From: Noviluteimonas gilva
Lineage (GTDB): Bacteria; Pseudomonadota; Gammaproteobacteria; Xanthomonadales; Xanthomonadaceae
Assembly (NCBI RefSeq): GCF_009740395.1
Contig: NZ_WOXT01000001.1
Location: 1,298,464-1,362,463, forward strand
Direction of reading: 5' to 3'
DNA: 64,000 nt
Part shown: piece after piece, positions 48,573 to 57,019 of the stretch
Layout of the letters: each line of letters begins with the position of its first letter
Numbering within the stretch: position 1 is the first letter of the stretch
The notes under the pieces: generated by a model
Told to the model about the DNA's origin: nothing
Database searches by the model: none
What the model saw: the letters and a program-made list of their open reading frames with translations, nothing else
Translations under genes and position numbers: made by a program

Positions 48573-49058
48573 ATGCGCCTGTTCCGACACCTCTTCGCGC
48601 CCTCTGCCCAGGCCTGGCTGCCCGAGGCGGCGATGGCGCGCATCACGCAGGCCATCGACAACGGCGAGCTGCGGCATTCCGGCGAAATCTGCTTCGCGGT
48701 CGAACCGGCGCTGCACTGGCGCCACGTATTGCGCGGCACCCACGCGCGTGAACGCGCCGAGCAAGCCTTCTCGAAGCTGCGCGTCTGGGACACCGAGGCC
48801 AACACCGGCGTCCTGCTCTACGTCCTGCTGGCCGACCACCGACTGGAAATCGTGGCCGACCGCGGGCTGCGCGGCGTGGATCCGGCGGCCTGGCGCGCGG
48901 TCTGCGAGACGATCGAAACGGGGCTGCGCTCCGACGATCCGGGCAGCGCGATCGTGCGCGGCATCGAGGCGATCTCCACGCTGCTGGCCGAACACGCGCC
49001 GCGCGTGGACGGACGCGAGGATCGCGACGAACTCCCCAACAAACCGCGCTTCCTCTAA
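48573..49058 (+). CDS. TPM domain protein, soluble
   Basis: Predicted 161-residue TPM domain protein with no signal peptide or membrane helix, unlike its upstream neighbour. Core sequence: [40 protein letters not shown]. It lies two bases after the previous stop with GGGGAG upstream, so LemA, the membrane TPM and the soluble TPM form one operon. Function unknown; a role near the inner face of the membrane is plausible from the operon. Confidence 0.87.
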   Translation: MRLFRHLFAPSAQAWLPEAAMARITQAIDNGELRHSGEICFAVEPALHWRHVLRGTHARERAEQAFSKLRVWDTEANTGVLLYVLLADHRLEIVADRGLRGVDPAAWRAVCETIETGLRSDDPGSAIVRGIEAISTLLAEHAPRVDGREDRDELPNKPRFL

Positions 49059-49105
49059 CGCCCGATGTTGCACAATTGGGCGACGCCCGCCGACGGATTC
49101 CCGCC

Positions 49106-49984
49106 TTGCCCCACTTGACGTACCTGCTCCAGGCCGACCCGATCGCGTTCTCCGTCGGCCCGCTCAAGATCCATTGGTACGGCCTGATGTACCTGCTCGG
49201 TTTCGCCGTCGCCTGGTGGCTCGGCAACCGGCGCGTGCGTGCCGGGCGCCTGCCGGGCGTGGATGCGCAGGGCTTCGGCGACCTGATGTTCTACGCGATG
49301 ATCGGCGTCGTGCTCGGCGGCCGCCTCGGCTACATCCTGTTCTACGACCTCAACACCTACATCGCGCATCCGCTGCAGATGCTGAAGGTGTGGGAAGGCG
49401 GCATGAGTTTCCACGGCGGCCTGATCGGCGTGGTCGCGGCCGTGTGGTGGTGGTCGCGCAAGCATGCGCTGCACGTCGTGGACACGCTGGAATTCGTCGC
49501 GCCGCTGGTGCCGCCGGGGCTCGGCTTCGGGCGCCTGGGCAACTTCATCAACGGCGAGTTGTGGGGCAAGCAGACCGACGCCGGCTGGGGCGTGGTGTTT
49601 CCCTCGTCGCTGGACACGGAGCTCCGTACGATGGCGCCCGATGCGTTGCGCAAGCTGTTCGAAACCGGCGCGCTCGATCGCTTCGCGCGCCACCCTTCGC
49701 AGCTGTACCAAGCCTTCCTCGAAGGGCTCGTGCTGTTCACCGTGCTGTGGGTGTATTCGCGCAAGCCGCGGCCGCGCTATGCGGTGGCGGGCTTGTTCGT
49801 GCTGCTCTACGGCGTGTTCCGTTTCCTCGTCGAATTCGTGCGCGTGCCCGATGCGCAGCTCGAATACCTCGCCTTCGGTTGGGTCACGATGGGCCAGGTG
49901 CTGAGCCTGCCGCTGATCGTCCTCGGCCTGGTGTGGTTGTGGATGTCGCGCCGCGCGCCGACATTGCAGCCGCGCGTCGCCTGA
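49106..49984 (+). CDS. lgt: Prolipoprotein diacylglyceryl transferase
   Basis: Inner-membrane enzyme that transfers diacylglycerol from phosphatidylglycerol to the lipobox Cys of prolipoproteins. The product is 292 residues with about seven hydrophobic segments. Lgt signature: [13 protein letters not shown] near residue 145, and [12 protein letters not shown] near residue 25. I chose the TTG at 49106 ([15 protein letters not shown]) because it gives the usual length. A TTG at 49076 is the alternative but overlaps a CACAAT -10-like element at 49070-49075. thyA follows after 16 bases. Confidence 0.93.
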   Translation: MPHLTYLLQADPIAFSVGPLKIHWYGLMYLLGFAVAWWLGNRRVRAGRLPGVDAQGFGDLMFYAMIGVVLGGRLGYILFYDLNTYIAHPLQMLKVWEGGMSFHGGLIGVVAAVWWWSRKHALHVVDTLEFVAPLVPPGLGFGRLGNFINGELWGKQTDAGWGVVFPSSLDTELRTMAPDALRKLFETGALDRFARHPSQLYQAFLEGLVLFTVLWVYSRKPRPRYAVAGLFVLLYGVFRFLVEFVRVPDAQLEYLAFGWVTMGQVLSLPLIVLGLVWLWMSRRAPTLQPRVA

Positions 49985-50000
49985 TTTTCCGGAGCATCCG

Positions 50001-50834
50001 ATGCGCCAGTACCTCGACCTGATGCGCGAAATCCTCGAGCACGGCACGCCCAAGGGCGATCGCACGGGCACGGGCACGCTGAGCGTGTTCGGGCGGATGA
50101 TGCGGTTCGACCTGCGCGAAGGCTTCCCGCTCGTCACCACCAAGAAGCTGCACCTGAAGTCGGTGGTCCACGAGCTGCTGTGGTTCCTGCAGGGCGACAC
50201 CAACGTGGGCTATCTGCAGGAACGCGGCGTCACGATCTGGGACGAATGGGCGACGCAGGACGGCAGCCTCGGCCCGCTGTACGGCGCGCAGTGGCGCAGC
50301 TGGCCCACGCGCGATGGCGGCACGATCGACCAGATCACCGCGTTGATCGAAGGCATCCGGAAGAAACCGAACTCGCGCCGCCACATCGTCAGCGCCTGGA
50401 ACGTCGAATACCTGCCCGACGAGTCGCGCAGCCCGCAGGACAACGTGCGCGACGGCCGCATGGCGCTCGCGGCGTGCCACACGCTGTTCCAGTTCTACGT
50501 GGCCGATGGCCGCCTGTCGTGCATGTTGATGGCGCGCAGCCAGGACTTCCTGCTCGGCACGCCCTTCAACATCGCCAGCTATGCGTTGCTCGTGCACATG
50601 GTCGCGCAGCAGTGCGATCTGGAGGTCGGCGAGTTCGTCTGGGTCGGCGGCGACGTTCATCTCTACAACAACCACCTCGAACAAGCCCGCCTGCAACTCA
50701 CGCGCGAGCCGCGTCCGTTGCCGAAGCTGGCGATCCTGCGGAAACCGGACTCGATCTTCGACTACCGATTCGAGGATTTCGAGATCCGCGACTACACCCC
50801 GCACGCGGCGATCAAGGCCCCGATCGCGGTGTGA
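50001..50834 (+). CDS. thyA: Thymidylate synthase
   Basis: Converts dUMP and methylene-tetrahydrofolate to dTMP and dihydrofolate. The product is 277 residues. The nucleophile Cys is in [13 protein letters not shown]; the residue before Cys is Ala where E. coli has Pro. Also conserved are the Arg pocket ([13 protein letters not shown]) and the dUMP-binding [12 protein letters not shown] and HLYNNHLEQ. It sits directly after lgt, the usual order in gammaproteobacteria. folA, which recycles its dihydrofolate product, lies 8.5 kb downstream. Confidence 0.96.
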   Translation: MRQYLDLMREILEHGTPKGDRTGTGTLSVFGRMMRFDLREGFPLVTTKKLHLKSVVHELLWFLQGDTNVGYLQERGVTIWDEWATQDGSLGPLYGAQWRSWPTRDGGTIDQITALIEGIRKKPNSRRHIVSAWNVEYLPDESRSPQDNVRDGRMALAACHTLFQFYVADGRLSCMLMARSQDFLLGTPFNIASYALLVHMVAQQCDLEVGEFVWVGGDVHLYNNHLEQARLQLTREPRPLPKLAILRKPDSIFDYRFEDFEIRDYTPHAAIKAPIAV

Positions 50835-50915
50835 AGCGTCGCTGCCCGAAAGGGAGCCTTTGACCCGTCATCCGGCGGGCGTATGCTCGCCAGCGCCAGG
50901 GTTCAGGGCTCGCGC

Positions 50916-51551
50916 ATGCGCATTCTGGTTGCAGACGATCACCCCATCATCTGCGTCGCGCTCGGCGAAATGTTGCGCGTGGCGTTTCCCTCGACACTCG
51001 AGGGCGTCGACACCGTGGTCGACAGCGACGCATTGCTCGCGCATCTGGCCAGCGACGCGGCGTGCGACCTGATCGTGCTCGATTTGTTCATGCCGGGCGC
51101 CGTCGGCAGCATTCCGCTGCTCGAACGCGTCGTGGCCCTGCGGCCCGGCCTGCGCGTGGTGACCTACAGCGGCGCCAACCAGCCGATGCTCGCGCAGCAA
51201 GCCTTATCCGCGGGCGCGAAGGCCTTCGTGTCGAAGGCGAGCGGGCCCGAGATCGCACTGCAGGCGGTGCGTGCTGTGCTCGCGGGACAGGTGTTCATCG
51301 ACCCGCGCATCGACCTGGACGCCGCACGCAAGCATCCCTGGCACACGCTGACGCCGGGCGAACGTGGCGTCATCGTCGCGCTGGCCAGCGGGCATCACCT
51401 GCACGGCATCGCGCTCGACAGCGACCGCAGCTACAAGACCGTCACCGCGCACAAGTACAACGCGCTGCGCAAACTGCAGCTGGATTCGAAGACCGACCTG
51501 AAGCACTACCTCTCGCAGATCGGCCTGGGTTATCTGCTCGGTTCGTATTGA
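50916..51551 (+). CDS. NarL/LuxR-type response regulator
   Basis: Two-component regulator of 211 residues. The receiver (about 1-120) is complete: ADDHPI, phosphoacceptor Asp in LIVLDLFMPG, and Lys in FVSKAS. The C-terminal LuxR-type HTH starts LTPGERGVIVALASG and continues SYKTVTAHKYNALRKLQL. The ATG at 50916 begins the conserved block; a start at 50883 would add 11 residues. Its 3' end overlaps the convergent HPt gene by 22 bases. It is one of three regulators in the signalling island at 50916-55556. Confidence 0.88.
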   Translation: MRILVADDHPIICVALGEMLRVAFPSTLEGVDTVVDSDALLAHLASDAACDLIVLDLFMPGAVGSIPLLERVVALRPGLRVVTYSGANQPMLAQQALSAGAKAFVSKASGPEIALQAVRAVLAGQVFIDPRIDLDAARKHPWHTLTPGERGVIVALASGHHLHGIALDSDRSYKTVTAHKYNALRKLQLDSKTDLKHYLSQIGLGYLLGSY

Positions 51552-52207
51552 GGCGCGGTGGCGTCGAGCTGCGCTTCGACCAGGTCGAGCGCGGCCGCGG
51601 TGGCCGCGTTGCTCCACTCCTCGCATCCGGCTTCGCCGCGCGCGCAGGCCGCGGCCACGTCGTTCTCGCCGAGCATCATCGCCGCGCCCTTGATGCGATG
51701 GAGCAACGCGCGCAACTGCATGAGGTTGCCACTGCGCAAACAGGCGCGTGCCGCGCGCAGGTCTTCGCGTGAGGTGCTGACGAACAGCTCCCATTGCGCG
51801 GGATTGCGTGCGCTCGCGGTCGGCGCCGGCGCGCGCGTGCGCAACAAGGTGCGCAACAAGGCATCGAGCATCGCGAGCGGAATCGGCATCGGCAGGCACG
51901 CGCGCATGCCGGTTTGCATCGACAGCGGCGTATCGAGCGAAGCGTCGTTGCTGTAACCGACGATCGGGCACGCATCGATGCCGCGCGCGATCGCAAGATC
52001 GTTCATGCGCGCGGCGAGCGCGAAGCCATCGGTGCCCGGCATGCGGCATGCGGCGACGACGAGATCGAAATGACCGACGTCGAGCAATGCGAGCGCCTGT
52101 TCCGCATCGTCCGCGCACAACGGCGCATGGCCGAGCGTTGCGAGTTGTTCGGCGACCACGAGGCGATTCAGTGGATGCGCGTCGACGACGAGGATGCGAT
52201 GCGGCAT
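51530..52207 (-). CDS. Degenerate receiver fused to an HPt phosphotransfer domain
   Basis: A 225-residue protein. Residues 1-117 have receiver fold, but the key residues are altered: the second acidic residue is Ala10 (VVDAHPLNR), the phosphoacceptor is Ala53 (AACRMPGTDG), and the conserved Lys is Met107 (LPMPIP). Residues of about 130-225 are an HPt domain with the phosphoaccepting His170 in LLHRIKGAAMMLGEND. It can therefore relay phosphate through the HPt but not through its own receiver. The likely partner is the hybrid kinase at 53829-55556, which has a receiver but no HPt. Confidence 0.85.
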   Translation of the reverse strand: MPHRILVVDAHPLNRLVVAEQLATLGHAPLCADDAEQALALLDVGHFDLVVAACRMPGTDGFALAARMNDLAIARGIDACPIVGYSNDASLDTPLSMQTGMRACLPMPIPLAMLDALLRTLLRTRAPAPTASARNPAQWELFVSTSREDLRAARACLRSGNLMQLRALLHRIKGAAMMLGENDVAAACARGEAGCEEWSNAATAAALDLVEAQLDATAPQYEPSR

Positions 52208-52395
52208 GCGAACTCCGGTGCATGAAATGCGAGCCCAGCATCGTGGCGGATTTGCGTCCGTGCAAGGCAGCCGATTCGTGCATCGGGGAAAACCTCAGGG
52301 AATTCGGGGAAGTTTCCCAATAGCTGTTTCCACCTAAACGCGCGTAGTTTGGAACTGTCGTCACCTCTGGGACGAATTGGCAGGGAGACAGGGCA

Positions 52396-53061
52396 ATGAA
52401 CGGGCTTGCGGATTTCGAAAAAGGCGCCAGTGCGATGGCGATGAACGATGGTTTGGTCCACGTCGTGGACGAAGAACTCTCGGTGCGGGAGACGTTGCGC
52501 CGCATGCTGGAGGCCGATGGATTCGCGGTGCGCTGCCATGCGAGCGCAGGCGAATTCCTCGCCGCCTGGCCGTCGGCGCCGGGGTGCGTGTTGCTCGATG
52601 TGCGCATGCCGGGGCCTGCGGCGTTCGACCTGCAACTGGCGCTGGCGTATCGCAACGATGCGTTGCCGGTCGTCTTCATGGGGGCGTACGGCGACCTGCC
52701 GATGAGCGTGCTTGCGCTCAAGCGCGGCACCGTGCATTTCGTCGCCGAACCGATCCAGCGCGAGGCGCTGCTCGCCGCGGTGGGCAAGGCGGTGGAACGC
52801 AGCCACGCGCAGCGGGAACTCGACACGCGTCGTCGTGCGATGCGGGAGCGCTTCACCACGCTCACCGCGCGCGAGCGGGCGGTGTTCGAACAGGTCACCG
52901 CGGGGCGGCTCAACAAGCAGATCGCCGCGACGCTGTGCACCTGCGAGCGCACGGTCAAGGCGCATCGCGCCAACATGATGCAGAAGCTGCAGGCGCATTC
53001 GGTCGCCGAACTGGTGCGCATCGCGATCCACATCGAAGCGGACGCAGACGTCGCCGCCTGA
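52396..53061 (+). CDS. FixJ/LuxR-type response regulator with altered switch residues
   Basis: Regulator of 221 residues. Receiver at about 18-130: the phosphoacceptor Asp68 is present in VLLDVRMPG. The usual Thr of the TGHGD motif is Gly96 (FMGAYGDLP), and the conserved Lys is Glu118 (FVAEPIQ). LuxR HTH at the end: LTARERAVFEQVTAGRLNKQ and CERTVKAHRANMMQKLQAHS. GGGAGA precedes the ATG. The changes suggest phosphorylation-independent or unusual signalling. It lies between the HPt gene (divergent) and another NarL-type regulator (same direction). Confidence 0.87.
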   Translation: MNGLADFEKGASAMAMNDGLVHVVDEELSVRETLRRMLEADGFAVRCHASAGEFLAAWPSAPGCVLLDVRMPGPAAFDLQLALAYRNDALPVVFMGAYGDLPMSVLALKRGTVHFVAEPIQREALLAAVGKAVERSHAQRELDTRRRAMRERFTTLTARERAVFEQVTAGRLNKQIAATLCTCERTVKAHRANMMQKLQAHSVAELVRIAIHIEADADVAA

Positions 53062-53181
53062 TCGCGCGCCGTTTTCGTTTCGCCGGGGTGATGCAATGCC
53101 GCACATGTCGGTTGTTCCGCATCCCGCGCCGCTGGCACGCTGGGTCCGCGCGCAATGCCGCGCGCGCTTCTTCGAGCGGCC

Positions 53182-53817
53182 ATGCATCGAATCGTCATCG
53201 CCGACGACCACCCCATCGTCTTTCGCGCCTTGCGTGACGCGTTGCCGAGCAACGGATTCCGCATCGTCGCCGAGTGCACCGACGCCACGGCCGCACTTGC
53301 GGCGGTGCGCGCGCACACGATCGCCACGCATCCGGTCACATTGATCCTGGACCTGCATCTGCCCGGCGGCGGCATCGCCGTGCTGAAGCGCCTGCGCGCG
53401 CAGCTGGTGCCGGCGCGCGTGCTCGTGCTCTCGGGTGAACCGGAACGCACGGGCGGCCTGCGTGCCTTGCGTGCGGGCGCCGACGGCTATGTGCCGAAGT
53501 CCGATCCGCTGGCCGACGTCGCGCTGGCCATCGATCTGGTCGCGCGCGGCAAACGCTTCTTCCGCCCCGTGGTCACGGCCGGCACCAGCCATGGCGCGCA
53601 GGACGACGACGCACTGCTCGGGAGCCTGAGCGATCGCGAGTACGGCGTGCTGAAGGGCCTGGCCGAAGGGCGCACCAACGGCGAAATCGCCTTCGATCTC
53701 GCGCTGACGCCCAAGAGCGTCAGCGCATGCCGCAACAAGCTGATGCGCAAGCTCGGCCTCGACAACCTGCCGGCGCTGATGGCCTTCGCGCGCATGAACC
53801 ACGTCACGCACGACTAG
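53182..53817 (+). CDS. NarL/LuxR-type response regulator
   Basis: Regulator of 211 residues, opening MHRIVIADDHPIVFRALRDA. The receiver has ADDHPI, phosphoacceptor Asp in TLILDLHLPGG, and Lys in YVPKSD, so it is complete. The LuxR-type HTH begins LSDREYGVLKGLAEGRTN and continues LTPKSVSACRNKLMRKLGLD. The ATG at 53182 fits the family; 53155 would add 9 residues. It stops 11 bases before the convergent hybrid-kinase gene and is a natural output of that kinase. Confidence 0.88.
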   Translation: MHRIVIADDHPIVFRALRDALPSNGFRIVAECTDATAALAAVRAHTIATHPVTLILDLHLPGGGIAVLKRLRAQLVPARVLVLSGEPERTGGLRALRAGADGYVPKSDPLADVALAIDLVARGKRFFRPVVTAGTSHGAQDDDALLGSLSDREYGVLKGLAEGRTNGEIAFDLALTPKSVSACRNKLMRKLGLDNLPALMAFARMNHVTHD

Positions 53818-53828
53818 GGCGTGCACGA

Positions 53829-55556
53829 TCAGCGCACGGTTGCCTCCGGTGCGACCAGGCCCGCGAGCGCCGCCGCCAGTTGGTCCACCTGGAAGGGTTT
53901 TGCGAGATACGCATCCATGCCGGCCGCGATGCAGCGCTCGCGTTCGCCCTGCATCGCATTCGCGGTGAGCGCGAGGATCGGAAGGCGCACGCGGCCCCGC
54001 GCTGCTTCGTCTGCGCGGATACGCGCAACGAGGCCATAACCATCCAGGTTCGGCATGTGGCAATCGGTGATCAAGGCCGCGTAGCGCGCGGAGGCCTCCG
54101 CATCGCGCAGCACGGCCCAGGCCGCTTCTCCGTCGTCGGCCATGTCGCACGCCCATCCGAGTTTCGCGAGCTGCCCGGCGATCACTTCGCGATTCACCGG
54201 ATGGTCTTCCGCCAACAGCGCGCGCAGGCCGCGCGGCGGCAGGACGGCCGTGGCGACCGGCGCGCACTTCACGGGCATCACCGCCGCCACGAGCGGCAAG
54301 GTCACCGTGAAGCGGCTGCCTGCGCCGAGCGCGCTTTCGCACACGACGTGGCCTCCCATGAGTTCCGCGAGCCGCTTCACGATGCTCAGGCCCAGGCCCG
54401 TGCCGCCGAACCGGCGCGTCGTCGCGGCGTCGGCCTGCTCGAAGGGTTCGAACAATTGCGCCAACGCTTCGGCCGTCATGCCGATGCCGGTATCGCGCAC
54501 GCTCAGCTGCAGCGCGCTGCTGTCCACGCGCGCGTGTACGTCGACGCATCCATCGGCGGTGAACTTGACCGCGTTGCCCGCAAGGTTGAGCAGGATCTGC
54601 CGCAGCCGCACGGGATCGCCGATGACCGCCGGCGGCACATCGCGGCCAATATTCACGCCTATGCGCACGTTTCGCCGCTTCGCCTGCGGGGCGAGCGACG
54701 CGCACACCTCGTCGATGAGCGGGCGCAGGGCCACGGGCACGTGTTCGAGTTCCAGCTTGCCGGCCTCGATCTTCGAGAAGTCGAGGATGTCGTCGAGGAT
54801 GGTCAGCAGCGCGACCGACGATGCACGGCAACTGTCGAGCAGGTGCTGTTGCGCGGGCGCGAGCGCGGTGTCGCCCAGTAAGTCGATCATCCCCAGCACG
54901 CCGTTCATCGGCGTGCGGATCTCGTGGCTCATCATCGCCAGGAAGCGGCTCTTCGCCGCCGCCGCCGCGCGCGCTTCTTCCACGGCCTGCGCGAGTTGTT
55001 GCTGCACGCGCCGTTCCTCGGTGAGGTCGATCGCGATGCCGACGATGCCGATCGCGCGCCCGCGCGCATCGAACACGGCTTTCTTGCGTGCGCGCACGTC
55101 GCGCAATTCGCCGTCGATGCGCATGCGTTCGTCGAACGTGCGCGCCTCGCCGGTCGCGAGCAACTGCCGGTCCTGCGCGACGAACCGATCGTGCAGGCGC
55201 TTGCCGAACAGGTCCCGGTCGTTGCGGCCCGCGATGCTGTCCACGTCCCATTGGAAGGTCGCCGCGAACGCACGGTTTACGCGCCGATAGCGCAGCGTGG
55301 TGTCCTTGAAGTACAGGATGTCGGGCACGGCATCGAGGATGGATTGCAGCGTGCGCTCGTTCGCGTTGTGCCGCCGCCGCCGACGCAGGTCGGCCACCGA
55401 CAACACCGCCAGCGCCCCCATGCCGAGGATCATGAACGCGCGCTCGTGCCAGTGCTGCGAGACGAACCAGAGCGCGGTGCCCATCGCACAGATGAGCAGC
55501 GGCGTGGCGATGCCTGCGTCGAGCTGGCGGCGGAGACGATGGCGCAGGGTCGGCAT
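53829..55556 (-). CDS. Hybrid sensor histidine kinase with PAS and receiver domains
   Basis: A 575-residue kinase. Two hydrophobic segments lie close together near the N-terminus (about 18-50), with no large periplasmic domain. A PAS domain (about 70-190; SILDAVPDILYFKDTTLRYR), HisKA with FLAMMSHEIRTPMNGVLGMI, HATPase_c (NAVKFTADG, FGGTGLGLSIVKRLAEL), and a C-terminal receiver with Asp in ALITDCHMPNLDG and Lys in YLAKPF follow. There is no HPt at the C-terminus, unlike BvgS or EvgS; an HPt is encoded separately at 51530-52207. The start was placed at MPTLRHRL. Confidence 0.9.
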   Translation of the reverse strand: MPTLRHRLRRQLDAGIATPLLICAMGTALWFVSQHWHERAFMILGMGALAVLSVADLRRRRRHNANERTLQSILDAVPDILYFKDTTLRYRRVNRAFAATFQWDVDSIAGRNDRDLFGKRLHDRFVAQDRQLLATGEARTFDERMRIDGELRDVRARKKAVFDARGRAIGIVGIAIDLTEERRVQQQLAQAVEEARAAAAAKSRFLAMMSHEIRTPMNGVLGMIDLLGDTALAPAQQHLLDSCRASSVALLTILDDILDFSKIEAGKLELEHVPVALRPLIDEVCASLAPQAKRRNVRIGVNIGRDVPPAVIGDPVRLRQILLNLAGNAVKFTADGCVDVHARVDSSALQLSVRDTGIGMTAEALAQLFEPFEQADAATTRRFGGTGLGLSIVKRLAELMGGHVVCESALGAGSRFTVTLPLVAAVMPVKCAPVATAVLPPRGLRALLAEDHPVNREVIAGQLAKLGWACDMADDGEAAWAVLRDAEASARYAALITDCHMPNLDGYGLVARIRADEAARGRVRLPILALTANAMQGERERCIAAGMDAYLAKPFQVDQLAAALAGLVAPEATVR

Positions 55557-55722
55557 GGGCCGAGCATAGGCGCGGTGCAAGGGCGCGCGCGGCGACAAAA
55601 GTCCACGCGCGAAGTCTCGCGCTGCATTGCGCCGGATTCCGCCGCGTGTTGCCCTTTGGGCCAATGTCGCGCGCGGGCGGTGTCGAGAAGAATCGTTCAC
55701 CAGTCTCGACAGGAATCACGGC

Positions 55723-56466
55723 ATGGAACGGTTGCGCACGCGAATTGCAGGCCTGCTGCTGTGCTTGATGCCCTTCGCTGCCAGTGCGGCGGCGCCCGGT
55801 GGCGCGTGGGATTGGGCCGTCGCACCGTATGTGTGGGGCGCGAGCATCGGCACCGACATCCACACGACGACACCGCCGACGGATGCAAGCGCGGATACGG
55901 CGTTCCCCGATGTCGTCGACATCCTCGACGGCGTGTTCGAGGTCCGAGGCGAAGGGCAGGGCGATGCGTTCGGCGTGTTCGCCGACTTCACCTACTTCGG
56001 GCTCGCCGATGAAACGCAGCGCCGTTTCCAGCGCACCGAGTCCGACATCGACATGCGGCTGATCGATGTCGCCGCGGTGTGGAGCCCGGGGCAGACGCGG
56101 TTCGTCGGCCTGGAAACCTTCGCCGGTGCGCGCGTGATCGACCTGGATTTCACGCTGCAGTTCCTGCCCGACAATCCGTCGTTCGCGCCGCGAGCGATCG
56201 ACCGGGGCGAAACCTTCTACGACTTCATGCTCGGCGCGCGCTACACGTGGGCCTTCTCGGAGCGCTGGTCGCTCACCCTGCGCGGCGACGGCTCGTGGGG
56301 CGATACCGAGGGCACCTGGAACGCGAGCGTGCTCGGCCAGTACCACACGCGCAACGGCAGTTGGGCGTTCGGTTATCGCTATCTCGACGTCGATCTGGAG
56401 AGCAGGGGCGACAAGCTGAGCGTGTCGCTCGACGGCCCCGTGATCGGTTATGCCTTCCGCTTCTGA
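55723..56466 (+). CDS. Outer-membrane beta-barrel protein of unknown function
   Basis: A 247-residue protein with a signal peptide (about 1-24, CLMPFAASAAA). The rest is dominated by alternating hydrophobic strands with aromatic ends (WDWAVAPYVWGASIGTD; WSLTLRGDGSWGDTEGTWNA) and ends in VIGYAFRF. A terminal Phe is typical of outer-membrane barrels inserted by BamA. It looks like a small porin-like barrel of 8-10 strands; substrate unknown. AGGA precedes the ATG. A glycine-zipper protein gene follows 9 bases later. Confidence 0.8.
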   Translation: MERLRTRIAGLLLCLMPFAASAAAPGGAWDWAVAPYVWGASIGTDIHTTTPPTDASADTAFPDVVDILDGVFEVRGEGQGDAFGVFADFTYFGLADETQRRFQRTESDIDMRLIDVAAVWSPGQTRFVGLETFAGARVIDLDFTLQFLPDNPSFAPRAIDRGETFYDFMLGARYTWAFSERWSLTLRGDGSWGDTEGTWNASVLGQYHTRNGSWAFGYRYLDVDLESRGDKLSVSLDGPVIGYAFRF

Positions 56467-56475
56467 GGAGTTCCC

Positions 56476-56937
56476 ATGCGTTCGTTCGTGAAAGTGTTCG
56501 CCCTTGCGTTGCTCGCCCTCGCCACCCTTCCGGCATGGGCGCAGAAGCCTTCCGCGTATCCCGCCAAGGGCCAGTCGGCCGAACTCAAGGCGCAGGACGA
56601 TGCCGCCTGCGCCGCGTGGGCCAAGCAGGACACGGGCATCGACCCCGCCGCGACGGCGTCCACCACGACCGCCAGCACCGGCCCGCAGGGCGAACGCGCC
56701 CGGGGCGCCGTGCGCGGCGCCGCGGCCGGCGCGGTGATCGGCGAAGTCGCCAACGGCGATTCGTCCGATGGTGCGGCGATCGGCGCGACGGCGGGCGTGG
56801 TCGCGGGCGGTCGTGCCGCGCGCCGCAACCAGGCCGCGCGCACGCAACAGGCGCAACAAGCGCAGGCCAACGCACAGGCCACGTACTGGAACTCGTGGGG
56901 CGCTTGCATGGCAGGCAAGGGCTACTCCGTTCGCTGA
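56476..56937 (+). CDS. Exported glycine-zipper protein
   Basis: A 153-residue protein with a signal peptide (about 1-22, LPAWAQ). An Ala/Thr-rich middle precedes a glycine-zipper segment (RGAAAGAVIGEVANGDSSDG; GATAGVVAGGRAARR) able to insert in membranes. A Gln/Ala-rich stretch and a C-terminal CMAGKGYSVR follow. Similar YMGG/Gly-zipper proteins are common in Xanthomonadaceae envelopes, with no settled function. It is paired with the upstream beta-barrel gene. Confidence 0.82.
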   Translation: MRSFVKVFALALLALATLPAWAQKPSAYPAKGQSAELKAQDDAACAAWAKQDTGIDPAATASTTTASTGPQGERARGAVRGAAAGAVIGEVANGDSSDGAAIGATAGVVAGGRAARRNQAARTQQAQQAQANAQATYWNSWGACMAGKGYSVR

Positions 56938-57019
56938 CCGGGTGTCCCTCGACAAACCGACCCGATCGGGCGATACCATCGGGCCACACCTCGCCGATGC
57001 CCAGGGCGAAGGAGGCCGG

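Noticed and set aside
53133-53147. TGGCACG upstream of the NarL-type regulator as a sigma-54 promoter
   Set aside because: The bases at the -12 position are GTCC, with no GC at the required spacing, unlike the two pilin promoters.
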